The position numbers were made by a program, and so were the translations under genes. A DNA stretch of 64,000 nucleotides from Mesorhizobium sp. B2-1-1 (GTDB lineage Bacteria; Pseudomonadota; Alphaproteobacteria; Rhizobiales; Rhizobiaceae). Positions 54,862-63,478 of this stretch are shown piece by piece. Under the pieces are notes generated by a model. It had not been told where the DNA came from and searched no databases. It saw only the letters and a list, made by a program, of their open reading frames with translations. The stretch is from positions 3,851,501 to 3,915,500 of the forward strand of contig NZ_CP083954.1 of assembly GCF_006442975.2 (NCBI RefSeq), given 5' to 3'. Numbering within the stretch: position 1 is the first letter of the stretch; each line of letters opens with the position of its first letter.

Positions 54862-55944
54862 TCAATCCGCGTCGGCCACCATCTGCCGGCCGCCGGCCCA
54901 GGCGCGCCATTGGCGCTCGTCGCCGTGGAAGACGTTGAGGTCGATGCGGCCGGTGACGCCATGCGATAGGCCGGAGCCGGAATATTGCCAGAACAGCCAT
55001 TTGCGGCCGGGATAGACCTTTGAGGGGTGCTGCGCCACGGCGCGCAGCCAGAACGAATAATCGAGGAATTCGCCGCGAAGATTGTCGCGGTAGAAATCGG
55101 GCGCGGTGTAGATGATGGGCCGCTGGCCGTAATGGCGTTCAAGCTTGTCCATGAACACCTGCATCTTCTCCAGCACCTTTTCGCGCGACGGCCGCCGCTT
55201 GCAGCTGGATTCGCCATTCCATTCGACATCGATCACCGGCGGCAAGGCGCCCTCGACCCTGGGCACGTTGCGGATGAACCAGTCGGCCTGCTCGCCGGCG
55301 GTGCGGCACCAGTAGAAGAAGTGATAGGCGCCGCGCTTCAGCCCTGCGGCGTCGGCGTTGCGCCAATTCCTGGTGAACATCGGATCGAGATGGTCGCCGC
55401 CGTCGGTCGCTTTAATATAGGCGAAATTGGCGCCCTGGGCGCGCAGCTTCTCCCAGTTGACGTTGCCTTGCCAGCGCGACACGTCGACGCCATGCACGGC
55501 AAGGTGTCGCGGCGAAGAGCGGCCGAAATTGATCGGCTTGGCATCGCGAAAGCCGTAGCGCGTGACAGGCCCGGCCAGCATCGGCGGTGCCGCCCGTGAC
55601 AAGAGCTTCGGCGGCGATACAAGCGCCGCCGGCTCGACGACCGGCGGCTCGACGCTGTCCGGCAGGTCGGGCGCCGGAAACGCCACCGTCTCTTCCTCCG
55701 CCAGGCCGTAAGGTCGGACATTCTCGTCCACCGGCATGGCTTCCGCCATCCTGCGTTCGGCTGCCATTCTCCGTTCGGCCTTGGTCACTGGGGCGGATGC
55801 GATCGGCGCGCTTGGTCGCACCACCGAGTTGGTGATCTCGTTCGACGGCTTCTGGATGTCCAGCGCGTCCATGCCGGATGTCGACGAGCAGCCGGCAAGG
55901 CACAGCGTTGCGATCACGAAACTGACGGCGCCTGGTAACCGCAT
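54862..55944 (-). CDS. GH25 family muramidase lipoprotein
   Basis: 360 aa. Lipoprotein signal with lipobox LAG-C at residue about 19, then a long proline/alanine-rich linker of about 120 residues. The GH25 lysozyme domain runs about 150-350: HGVDVSRWQGNVNWEKL (first Asp), FAYIKATDGG, PPVIDVEWNG with the catalytic DxE, and WLFWQYSGSG. It should cleave MurNAc-GlcNAc bonds in peptidoglycan. Many rhizobial GH25 proteins are tethered to the envelope like this. Confidence 0.92.
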   Translation of the reverse strand: MRLPGAVSFVIATLCLAGCSSTSGMDALDIQKPSNEITNSVVRPSAPIASAPVTKAERRMAAERRMAEAMPVDENVRPYGLAEEETVAFPAPDLPDSVEPPVVEPAALVSPPKLLSRAAPPMLAGPVTRYGFRDAKPINFGRSSPRHLAVHGVDVSRWQGNVNWEKLRAQGANFAYIKATDGGDHLDPMFTRNWRNADAAGLKRGAYHFFYWCRTAGEQADWFIRNVPRVEGALPPVIDVEWNGESSCKRRPSREKVLEKMQVFMDKLERHYGQRPIIYTAPDFYRDNLRGEFLDYSFWLRAVAQHPSKVYPGRKWLFWQYSGSGLSHGVTGRIDLNVFHGDERQWRAWAGGRQMVADAD

Positions 55945-56115
55945 CTGGACCTGTACTCAAACACAACAGACCGAAGGCAACGGCCGACGGACAAACCAGG
56001 TCTAGTTATGAACGAGAAATTACCAATAAAGATTGAATCAAGTTTTTAAGCATGTTGGGCACGGTTCCGAGTGTCGGCCGTGCGCGGTGACAAGCGCAAT
56101 CTAGGCCTGCCGATC

Positions 56116-56901
56116 CTATCGCCTGAAGACGCCGATCATCGGCCCCAGGTTCCAGTAGTCGTCATTGCGGCCGATGGCCGGCGCGAGCAGGCTCGATATC
56201 GACCCGTCGAGGAACAGCGCATTGTCGCAGCCGAGCCCGTCGCGAAACAGGCGTGCGAATGCATGGAATGTCACCGTGCCATTCGAAATGGCGAAGACGA
56301 CGACGCCGTCCTTTCGCACCCCGACACCGTCGCGCGTCTTGCGCGAGGTGCTGTCGGCCCGGAATTTCTGGTGCAACTTGCCGTTGATCACCAGCATCGG
56401 CCCGGACTGCGTGGCATAATCGGTGGGCGGACGCTTCTCTAAGAAATCCCTTGTCGCGCGGACCGCGGCCTTGCCGTCGCTGATGTAGAAAATAGCATTG
56501 GGCTGGAGCGAAAAATTGCCGCTTCCCGACCCGACCTTCGCCGAGGCCAGTTCCTGCCCGCGCTCGACATACAGGCCGACCGGCGCGAGGTTTGGATGGT
56601 ACATTCCGGCATTGATGGCGAACAGCATCGTGCGCCCGGCCCGCCGCTGGGCATCGTCGAGATTGTGCAGCGATTGATAGGGCTTGCCGGCCGGATCCTT
56701 CCAGAACAATTCGATCCGATATTGCCTGGGATCGACCTCGCAGACCAGGTAGCTGGTGACCTCGAAGACGAAATCGCGGCACGGCGGCAACGAGGCGAAC
56801 CATTGGCCGACTCCCATGCCGATCGCCGCCGCCGACGGCAGCGCGGTCTTGATCAGCGCGAGCAGTAATGGCGCGGATTGGAGGACAGTCAAAAGATCCA
56901 T
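56116..56901 (-). CDS. Phosphodiester glycosidase family protein (DUF2233)
   Basis: 261 aa from the ATG at 56901. The N-terminus has a hydrophobic segment (about 6-30). The NAGPA/DUF2233 domain follows: FAINAGMYHPNLAPVGLYVE, SGPMLVINGKLHQKF, TRDGVGVRKDGVVVFAISNG and ALFLDGSISSL with the conserved Asp. Relatives remove terminal GlcNAc from phosphodiesters or act on cell-surface glycans. A BTLCP gene lies upstream on the same strand. Confidence 0.87.
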   Translation of the reverse strand: MDLLTVLQSAPLLLALIKTALPSAAAIGMGVGQWFASLPPCRDFVFEVTSYLVCEVDPRQYRIELFWKDPAGKPYQSLHNLDDAQRRAGRTMLFAINAGMYHPNLAPVGLYVERGQELASAKVGSGSGNFSLQPNAIFYISDGKAAVRATRDFLEKRPPTDYATQSGPMLVINGKLHQKFRADSTSRKTRDGVGVRKDGVVVFAISNGTVTFHAFARLFRDGLGCDNALFLDGSISSLLAPAIGRNDDYWNLGPMIGVFRR

Positions 56902-57033
56902 GCGCGCACCGGATTGCCGGTTCCAACGAGCCGCCGCCAGCATTCGCCGGCACGACGCAAGAACGGTCCCAAGCGGGAATGGATCAAACGGCCAAGGTCG
57001 AAGTGCGGCTGCCGACGCAAGACATCGGCGACA

Positions 57034-57660
57034 TCATTGAACAGAGCTGACGAGCCGCTCGTCGCCGCCAAGGATGGAAACCCAGCGACCGCTGTTGTCG
57101 CTCGCCTGTCTCTTCAGGTAGCGATAGCCTGTCTGGTTCCAGAGGCGAACCTTGTCGCTGAGATTGTCGAGGACGAAATCGCCCTTGTCGGTGCGCACCG
57201 TAAGCACGGCGTGGCCTTCGCCGTCCGGCTTGCGCACCACCGTCATCAGCAGATTGGCGATTGCAATGCCGGCGGCCTGGAGCTCGCGCTGCTTTTCAAG
57301 CGCGTAGTCTTCGCAGTCGCCAAACCCGTTATCGGGGTAGGCCCACCACTCATCCTTGCCGTAGTTGTCCATGTCGCTCATCGGCTTGACGCGGGTGTTG
57401 ACCGAGAGATTTACGGCGGAAATTTCCCGCAACAGCTGGCCGGTCATGCTCTCCGGAGCGTTGGCGGGCGAGCGGATGGAGCATTCGGCAGAATGGACCT
57501 TGCAAAAATCATAGTGCCCGATCGGCTGGGAGGTTTGCCCGCCGATAGTCATGGAAAGCGGTCCCGCATTCGCCAAACCCGCGGCCGAACAAAAAGCCGT
57601 CAGCGCCAACGCAAACCCCAAACCCCTCGCCTTGCGGCGCCAACCCACCGAGGATGCCAT
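57034..57660 (-). CDS. Transglutaminase-like cysteine peptidase (BTLCP), copy 2
   Basis: 208 aa with signal peptide (ending LANA-GPL, about 32). Catalytic Cys in NGFGDCEDYALEK, His in EGHAVLTVRT, Asp in FVLDNL. It is clearly paralogous to 22423-23031 (shared VNTRVKP, EYWAYPDNG-type block and LLMTVVR). Lies upstream of the DUF2233 gene on the same strand with a 132-bp gap. Confidence 0.9.
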   Translation of the reverse strand: MASSVGWRRKARGLGFALALTAFCSAAGLANAGPLSMTIGGQTSQPIGHYDFCKVHSAECSIRSPANAPESMTGQLLREISAVNLSVNTRVKPMSDMDNYGKDEWWAYPDNGFGDCEDYALEKQRELQAAGIAIANLLMTVVRKPDGEGHAVLTVRTDKGDFVLDNLSDKVRLWNQTGYRYLKRQASDNSGRWVSILGGDERLVSSVQ

Positions 57661-57867
57661 ACGGCCCCACCCATCTATTTTTGTTAACAGAACGTTAAAG
57701 ATGGATTTTGCCTGGAGTCAATGAAGGCGGCCGATCACATCTTTGGCGATCGACGCATGCCCGACCGGGGTTGCGCCGAAGCAACACCGGCTCGCACATT
57801 CCTGGAGTTGCCTTTTAGTCCCTTGTTTGACGCCGCGGAAAACCGCTGCGCGCTTTCCGGCATTGCT

Positions 57868-58752
57868 TCAGGCAAGCCATCCCATCGCCAGGCCCAGCAG
57901 CAAGGCGATGCCGAGCACGCCGCGATAAATGACGAAAGGCCAGGCTGAGAAGCGTTCCAGCACGCGCATCAGGCCCCATATGGCGAAGAAGGCGGATAGC
58001 GAGGCGACGACCAGGCCGACCGCGAGGATCGACCAGCCATGGGCATCGAGATGGGCCTTGTGCAGTTCCCAGAGCTCCTTGAGACCGGCGAGTGCGATGG
58101 CCGGCAGCCCCAGCAGGAATGAAAAGCGCGCCGCTTCTTCCCGCTTAAAGCCGAGCCCCAGTGCTGCCGTCAAGGTCGAACCGGACCGCGAGACGCCCGG
58201 GATCAATGCGCCGATTTGGGCGATGCCGACGAGCAGCGCATCGGCCATGGAGGCCTGGCCCATGGTGCGCGCATGGCGGGCACGGAGTTCGGCCAGCGCC
58301 AGCAGGAGTGCCATGACGATGCAGGCCCAGCCGATGACCCCGAGGCCGCGCAGCGGCGAATTGCAGGCGTTGAGAAGGCCAGACAGAGCCACGCCGGCGA
58401 TGACGATCGGGATCGTCGCCAGCACGATCCAGAGCGCCAGCCGGAAATGTCGGTCGGCCAAATCGCGCCGTTTCAAGGCACTGACCGAACCGGACAGGAT
58501 GTCCCTGACATCGTTCCAGAAGTAGCTGATCACCGCGGCGAGGGCCGCAAGCTGCATGGCGGCGGAGAAAGCGGAGCCGGGATCCTGCCAGCCCAGCATC
58601 GCCGGGACGACGCGCATGTGGGCGGTCGAGGAAATTGGCAGCAGTTCGGTGATGCCTTGCACCAAGCCGAGAAATGCGACCTTGGCGTAGCCCAGGCCGA
58701 CAAAGCCCATGTCCATGCCTTGCATGCAGCTGTCGGCCATGTCGAATTCCAT
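57868..58752 (-). CDS. uppP: Undecaprenyl-diphosphatase
   Basis: Recycles the lipid carrier undecaprenyl pyrophosphate, needed for peptidoglycan and other polymers. About 294 aa with eight membrane helices. GLVQGITELLPISSTAHMRV (with the E-x-x-x-E/PxSSxxH motif) and PGVSRSGSTL (second catalytic Arg/Ser motif) are the BacA/UppP signatures. The start is uncertain: ATG at 58752, 58740 and 58725 all lie in frame and none has a strong ribosome binding site. Frame is open upstream to 58812. Confidence 0.92.
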   Translation of the reverse strand: MEFDMADSCMQGMDMGFVGLGYAKVAFLGLVQGITELLPISSTAHMRVVPAMLGWQDPGSAFSAAMQLAALAAVISYFWNDVRDILSGSVSALKRRDLADRHFRLALWIVLATIPIVIAGVALSGLLNACNSPLRGLGVIGWACIVMALLLALAELRARHARTMGQASMADALLVGIAQIGALIPGVSRSGSTLTAALGLGFKREEAARFSFLLGLPAIALAGLKELWELHKAHLDAHGWSILAVGLVVASLSAFFAIWGLMRVLERFSAWPFVIYRGVLGIALLLGLAMGWLA

Positions 58753-58997
58753 GTCAGAGAGATCGGAGTTGCGCGGGGAACGACTGGGGCGATCGGCCCC
58801 TGGGCAAGCCATACCGCCATGGGACGGAAAATCAATTTACGGATTTGTGAACTGGCACCCGGGAATGGGCGTCAGCGAGTGCGGAAGGCGCGTTCGAATA
58901 TCAACACCGCGCCGCCTCGGCGCGTTGGCAGCACCAGGCAGTGGCCAGACCGGCCCGGCGGGTCGGCCTGCAAAAACTGGAGGAAATCACGATGCGA

Positions 58998-59195
58998 TCA
59001 GGGGCACAGCCAGAGTTTCTGGCACGCCCTGGCGATCACGTGCGCCGGCGGCACAACCGGCTCCTCGACGGAAGGCCGACGCGCCCGTTCGAGCAGCATG
59101 CGCACCTGTTCCGGGCGCACACGATCGCGCTCCATCACAAGCAGGACCATCGGATCGCTCAAAAGCTCGTCCAGGGTACTGATGCTGTCGTTCAT
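58998..59195 (-). CDS. Small conserved protein, unknown
   Basis: 65 aa from the ATG at 59195, with GAGGAG about 7 nt upstream. Sequence MNDSISTLDELLSDPMVLLV followed by ERDRVRPEQVRMLLERARR is helical and charged; it may contact DNA or protein, but no family is certain. The upstream region carries a 20-bp-period repeat. The longer open frame to 59243 or 59331 is unlikely. Confidence 0.6.
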   Translation of the reverse strand: MNDSISTLDELLSDPMVLLVMERDRVRPEQVRMLLERARRPSVEEPVVPPAHVIARACQKLWLCP

Positions 59196-59277
59196 CCGTC
59201 GTCTCCTCGAATGCCGGCCCGCACCGGTTAAATAGGGAGACAATGATGGCTCGCCAATGACGCTTTGCCGGCTTTCG

Positions 59278-59332
59278 CGTGACTGTTTCGGTTATTTCGT
59301 GACTGTTTCGATTAATTTTTGTCACGGTCACG
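59278..59332. repeat. 13-bp direct repeats with 20-bp period plus inverted copies
   Basis: CGTGACTGTTTCG occurs at 59278-59290 and 59298-59310. Further on, GTCACGGTCACG (59321-59332) holds two inverted copies of the CGTGAC core. The gap between the two copies gives a 20-bp period, about two helical turns, so a protein could bind on one face. It lies upstream of the 65-aa gene on the minus strand, in a 240-bp gap that otherwise shows nothing recognisable. Confidence 0.5.
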
Positions 59333-59439
59333 TAATTTCACCCTTCTGTTGGCCCGCTTCATCCGGCACAGCTCATCGGTTTCGGCGCTCAAGCGCCGAT
59401 CCACCTTCTTTCATAAGGCGGGAAGGGAGGCCGGAGACC

Positions 59440-59835
59440 TCAGGCAGGCGGCGCGCCTTCGTGCTGCGGCAAGCCGTCATCGAGCGCCACCCAGGGCTGC
59501 TTGGAGGCGGTCCAGATGTGCATCTGCGGTTTGAAGACGGATGGATCGTCGAGTGACCCGGTGGTGACGCCTATAATGCCGGCGGCATCGCGCCGCGAAA
59601 ACATCGTCGTACCGCAGCTTGGGCAAAACCCGCGTTTAATATCCGGCGAGCTGTTCGCGGTCGCCAACGGCCCTTCGACCGTCACATCGTCGATGCGAAA
59701 CAGCACACGCGCATTGAAGGCGGCGCCGATCGCCTTTTGACAAAGCCGACAATGGCAGATGCGTTCCTTGACGGGCTCGACGTCGGCGCGATAACGCACC
59801 GCCCCGCACAGGCATCCGCCCTGATAGTTAGCCAT
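59440..59835 (-). CDS. GFA/CENP-V family zinc protein
   Basis: 131 aa from the ATG at 59835. Cys ligands are in GGCLCGAV, CHCRLCQK and CPSCGT, the glutathione-dependent formaldehyde-activating (GFA) family fold binding zinc. The name does not prove formaldehyde activity; several members do other things. The frame is open upstream to 59895. Confidence 0.88.
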   Translation of the reverse strand: MANYQGGCLCGAVRYRADVEPVKERICHCRLCQKAIGAAFNARVLFRIDDVTVEGPLATANSSPDIKRGFCPSCGTTMFSRRDAAGIIGVTTGSLDDPSVFKPQMHIWTASKQPWVALDDGLPQHEGAPPA

Positions 59836-59997
59836 TGCCGCGTCCGTTCCTGAGAAGATTTGATGCGAGACTATCGACGCCCGACATCGGGTCAATTCAA
59901 TAGCATTGATGCGATCCCATCGACGGCTGCGATGGCTGCGGCGACAAAAACTGCCGGCCGCCTCGAAGGAGACCGCCGGCAGCCAGTGCCGGGCAAG

Positions 59998-60954
59998 CTA
60001 TTCGGTTTCGCCGACCACCTCATCCCAGCTCTTCACCTTGGTCTCACCGTTGAGGAACGGCAGCGCGGCGGCCGTCAGCTCTGGAGCGAAGAAGACGTCG
60101 TAGTGGGTCCGGTTGGGCAGGATCGCCAGGCGGTTCCGCGACAGGTTTTCACGCATCCAGCCGGCGTCCTTCAAACCGCCGCCGAGCATCTGGTAGAACT
60201 TGATCTCGTGCTCGGGCTTGTACATGTCGCTGTCGCCGTAGGCCAGCATGACCGGCATCTTCAGCTTGGGAACATCGGCCGAGTAGTCGTAGTTCTGGCG
60301 CATGAAGTTGCCGAGCGTGTCGAGCAGCTTCGGGAACTCCTCGGGATGCGGCGCCACGGCGACGTAGGATTTGTACATCGGCGTGTCCTTCATGAAATCG
60401 GCCGCTGCCGCGCTCACCTGCGCCTGCTGGGGACGCATCTCGTCATAGAAACCGTCGGCGGCATAGCCGGTCGAGACCAGCACAAGCCGGCGCACCGCTT
60501 CGGGGTGCTGGACGGCCATCCGGAAGGCGACACCGCCGCCCAGAGAATAACCCATGACGTCGACCTCGCCGTAACCAAGCCGTTTGACGATATCAGCCAT
60601 GTCGTCGCCCATCGCCTCCAGCGTGAACGGCCGGTCGCCAAGCGCGGTGCGGCCATGGCCTTGCAGGTCGACGGTGATGACAGTGCGATGTTCGGCAAGC
60701 TTCGGCAGAATGGGGGCGAACATGTCCGCTGTGCCGAGACCGCCATGCAGCAGAAGCAGCGGCTCGCCTTTGCCGTGGACGGCATAATAGTAATTCAGGC
60801 CGTTGATCGGCAGCAGGCCGGATTTTTCAGGCTTCGGCGGTGTCTTCGCTTCGGTCGTCATGGCAGATTTTACCTCGTTTGCGTTGGCGATGCCCGGACA
60901 GGCGAGAAGCGCCGCGGCCGAAGCAAGAATGGCGAAAAGCAGGGCTTTGGACAT
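59998..60954 (-). CDS. Exported alpha/beta hydrolase
   Basis: 318 aa with signal peptide ending IANA-NEV (residue about 26). LLLHGGLGTADMFAPILP, nucleophile GYSLGGGV (Ser), late His in RTHYDVF. A catalytic Asp is expected around YGDSDMYKPE. The layout is like haloperoxidase/esterase-type hydrolases. Substrate unknown; acts in the periplasm. Confidence 0.87.
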   Translation of the reverse strand: MSKALLFAILASAAALLACPGIANANEVKSAMTTEAKTPPKPEKSGLLPINGLNYYYAVHGKGEPLLLLHGGLGTADMFAPILPKLAEHRTVITVDLQGHGRTALGDRPFTLEAMGDDMADIVKRLGYGEVDVMGYSLGGGVAFRMAVQHPEAVRRLVLVSTGYAADGFYDEMRPQQAQVSAAAADFMKDTPMYKSYVAVAPHPEEFPKLLDTLGNFMRQNYDYSADVPKLKMPVMLAYGDSDMYKPEHEIKFYQMLGGGLKDAGWMRENLSRNRLAILPNRTHYDVFFAPELTAAALPFLNGETKVKSWDEVVGETE

Positions 60955-61161
60955 ATCGATCTCCTCCAGTCTGTCCGTGTGTCGGTGCGTTCTTGAGCTG
61001 GCTGGTGCATCGGCCCCAACCTGGGCGAAAACCGATCGAGAATATTGGTCTGACCCGGCTTCCGTCCCAAGGACGAACCAGCGAAATGCAAACCGACATC
61101 ATCAAGGAGAAATTCCGGGGCTTTCCCGTGGATGGGGATCAACGGCGAAATCGAGGACGCG

Positions 61162-61410
61162 TCAGTGGCGCTTGGCTTGCACCAGATAGGCATCGATCTC
61201 GGTCTCGCCGAGCCACTTGGCCGCTTCCAGCCGATGCAGGCCTTCTACCAGGATATGACGCTTGCCGTCGTGACGGACCTGGATCGGCATCTTCATGCCA
61301 TTTTCCAGAATGTCCTCGGCGAGATGACGGACCGTCTCGGGATGCAGCGTCTTCTTACGCGCCGTCGGCACGTAGATGTCGTCGACCTTGACCTTCTGCA
61401 CTCTGAGCAT
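61162..61410 (-). CDS. ParB N-terminal-like domain protein
   Basis: 82 aa from the ATG at 61410 with a G-run 5 nt upstream. The block VDDIYVPTARKKTLHPETVRHLAEDI, then MKMPIQVRHDGKRHILVEGLHRLEAAKWLG is the ParB/Srx-like fold, with the GLHR motif (ParB GxRR equivalent, CTP/ATP site). No DNA-binding helix-turn-helix follows, so it is not a partition protein. Function unknown. Confidence 0.82.
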   Translation of the reverse strand: MLRVQKVKVDDIYVPTARKKTLHPETVRHLAEDILENGMKMPIQVRHDGKRHILVEGLHRLEAAKWLGETEIDAYLVQAKRH

Positions 61411-61538
61411 GTCGACCCCCCGAGCGGAACGCCGCCTTGTCCTGAGATAGTCGCTTTGTTGACGAGGGCCAAGGGCGTGGCGACGAATAGGGCGGAGGCA
61501 ACCGTGTTTGTCTGCCGCCGCGCAGTCGATATTGCGTA

Positions 61539-62498
61539 TCAGCCTTTGTAGATACGGTCCTCGAGCGGCGTCTCGGCAATCAGCGCCTGCAGCCCTGACA
61601 GCAACGCCTTCTCGGCGCGGTTCATCGCCTTGTCCGGATTGACCAGCAGGAAGATATCGATGGCCGGCGGCGCATCATAGGGCGGCAGCCGCCACAGCGC
61701 GCCGTCGGCCACATCGCGCCGCGCCACATGCAGCGGCAGCGGGCCGATGCCGAGCCCGGCGACGATCATGCGCCGCACCTCCTCCAGGCTCGACGAAACG
61801 CCCACGACATCGGCGTTCAGCCGTGCTTCGCTACGCAACAGTGCGACCGGCCGCAGCGCATCCGAAATATGGTCGGTCTGGAACGATACTGACGGCTCGT
61901 CGCGGAGATCGGCGAGTGTCAGTCCGGTTTGCCCATAGAGCCTGTGCCGCGGCCCGCAAAAGAAGCCGAAGAACTCGCGATAGACCATGTCGTATTGCAG
62001 CGCCGGATCGCGCTGGCTGACCAGGCAGACGCCAAACGAAGCACGGCGCTCCCTCACCTGCTTGGCCACTTCGGTGCTTGCCGCGACCGAAATGGTGATG
62101 CTGGCGCGCGGATAGTTGCGGTGGAATTCCGACAGCGCCCGATCGAACAGCGGCGAGACCACATGGCTGGCGGTCGCGATCATGACGTGGCCGGTGACAT
62201 CGTCGCTGATGCCGCGCATCAAGAGCGGCAGCTGCGATATGGTGCCGAACACCTCGATGCTCTGCTCGTAGAGAAGCCGTCCAACCTCGGTGAGCTCGAA
62301 GCGCGTCGCATCGCGTTCGACCAGCCGCCGGCCGACCCGGTCTTCCAGCCGCCGCAGCGCATTGCTGACGCTTGGCTGCTTGAGGTTCAGCCTCTCGGCG
62401 GCACGCGTGATGCTCTTCACCTCCGCGATGACGACGAATGTCCGCAAAAGGTTCCAGTCCAGATCCCAGACCAGCCGTTCGGGGCGCGGCAATGCCAT
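61539..62498 (-). CDS. LysR family transcriptional regulator
   Basis: 319 aa. The N-terminal winged helix-turn-helix (about 10-70) has TRAAERLNLKQPSVSNALRRLE; a LysR substrate-binding domain covers about 95-300. It is divergent from the amino-acid ABC transporter, the usual place for an activator or repressor of that operon. Effector unknown. Starts at ATG 62498. Confidence 0.92.
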   Translation of the reverse strand: MALPRPERLVWDLDWNLLRTFVVIAEVKSITRAAERLNLKQPSVSNALRRLEDRVGRRLVERDATRFELTEVGRLLYEQSIEVFGTISQLPLLMRGISDDVTGHVMIATASHVVSPLFDRALSEFHRNYPRASITISVAASTEVAKQVRERRASFGVCLVSQRDPALQYDMVYREFFGFFCGPRHRLYGQTGLTLADLRDEPSVSFQTDHISDALRPVALLRSEARLNADVVGVSSSLEEVRRMIVAGLGIGPLPLHVARRDVADGALWRLPPYDAPPAIDIFLLVNPDKAMNRAEKALLSGLQALIAETPLEDRIYKG

Positions 62499-62633
62499 TC
62501 CTGATATCTATGCTCCCTATTTCCATTATCTATTTGCGCAATGCTACCGCAAAGGCAATCATTGCCGTCAGGAGTGCGCCCCAACGCCTCCCAAGAACAA
62601 GCCTTCGCGCTCCATCCAGAGGACAGGTTTCAA
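62499..62633. promoter_or_regulatory. Divergent LysR/ABC transporter promoter region
   Basis: A 135-bp gap, AT-richer on the LysR side (for example CTATTTCCATTATCTATTTG at about 62516-62535). LysR regulators bind T-N11-A type sites in such gaps. No exact operator could be fixed by eye. Confidence 0.4.
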
Positions 62634-63416
62634 ATGAACAAGGTATTTTCCGGCATTGCCGTCGCGGCGCTGCTGTTTGCGTCTTCCTTCGCTAACGTCT
62701 CGGCCAGGGCCGATGACCTCGAGAAGGTCAAGGCGGCGGGCGAATTGAAGATTTCCATGAGCGGGCAGTATCCCCCCTTCAACTTCGTCAACGACCAGAA
62801 CGAGGTCGTCGGCTTCGACGCCGATATCGGCAAGGCCATCGCCGAGCGTATCGGTGTCAAGGGCACCATCATCACGACCGCCTGGGACGGCATCATCGCC
62901 GGCCTGCTCGCCAACAAATACGACACCGTGGTCGGCTCGATGACGATCACGCCGGAGCGTGAGAAGGTGGTCGATTTCGTCGGCCCCTACTATCACGCCG
63001 GCCGTGCGGTTTTCGTCAACCAGGATTCCAAGGTGCAGAGCCTCGACGAACTCAAGGGCAAGACCCTTGGCGTGACGCTCGGCGAAACGCATGAGAAATG
63101 GGCGCGCCAACAGGGCGGCTGGGACATCCGCACCTATAAGGGGCTGCCGGAATTGCTGCTGGAATTGAAGGCGGGCCGCGTCGACGCCATCGTCGTCGAC
63201 AACATTCCGGTCATGGTCGCCGTCAAGGAGACCGGCGAGAAGGTACGCAAGCTCGACACGCCGGGTATCGAAGGCGGCAGCGTCGCCATCGGCATCGCCA
63301 TCCGCAAGGACAATCCCGAGCTCAAGGCCGCCATGCAGAAGGCGCTGGACGGCATGATGGCCGATGGTACCTACGAGAAGATATCGATGCACTGGGTCGG
63401 CAGCGACATCCGCTAA
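62634..63416 (+). CDS. Amino acid ABC transporter substrate-binding protein
   Basis: 260 aa from the ATG at 62634, signal peptide ending SARA-DDL (residue about 25). SBP_bac_3 domain: ELKISMSGQYPPFNFVNDQNEVVGFD, then VGSMTITPEREKVVDF and the late HWVGSDIR. These capture polar or charged amino acids for a HisM/GlnP-type permease, here the next gene. Specific amino acid not determined. Confidence 0.92.
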   Translation: MNKVFSGIAVAALLFASSFANVSARADDLEKVKAAGELKISMSGQYPPFNFVNDQNEVVGFDADIGKAIAERIGVKGTIITTAWDGIIAGLLANKYDTVVGSMTITPEREKVVDFVGPYYHAGRAVFVNQDSKVQSLDELKGKTLGVTLGETHEKWARQQGGWDIRTYKGLPELLLELKAGRVDAIVVDNIPVMVAVKETGEKVRKLDTPGIEGGSVAIGIAIRKDNPELKAAMQKALDGMMADGTYEKISMHWVGSDIR

Positions 63417-63478
63417 CTTCGCCAGGCTTCGGCGGTCCAGGCCGCCTGAAGCCGAAAGCCACTGCGCCGGGCCATTCC

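Noticed and set aside
61162..61410. Plasmid or chromosome partition gene parB
   Set aside because: Only 82 aa, no helix-turn-helix, no parA neighbour.
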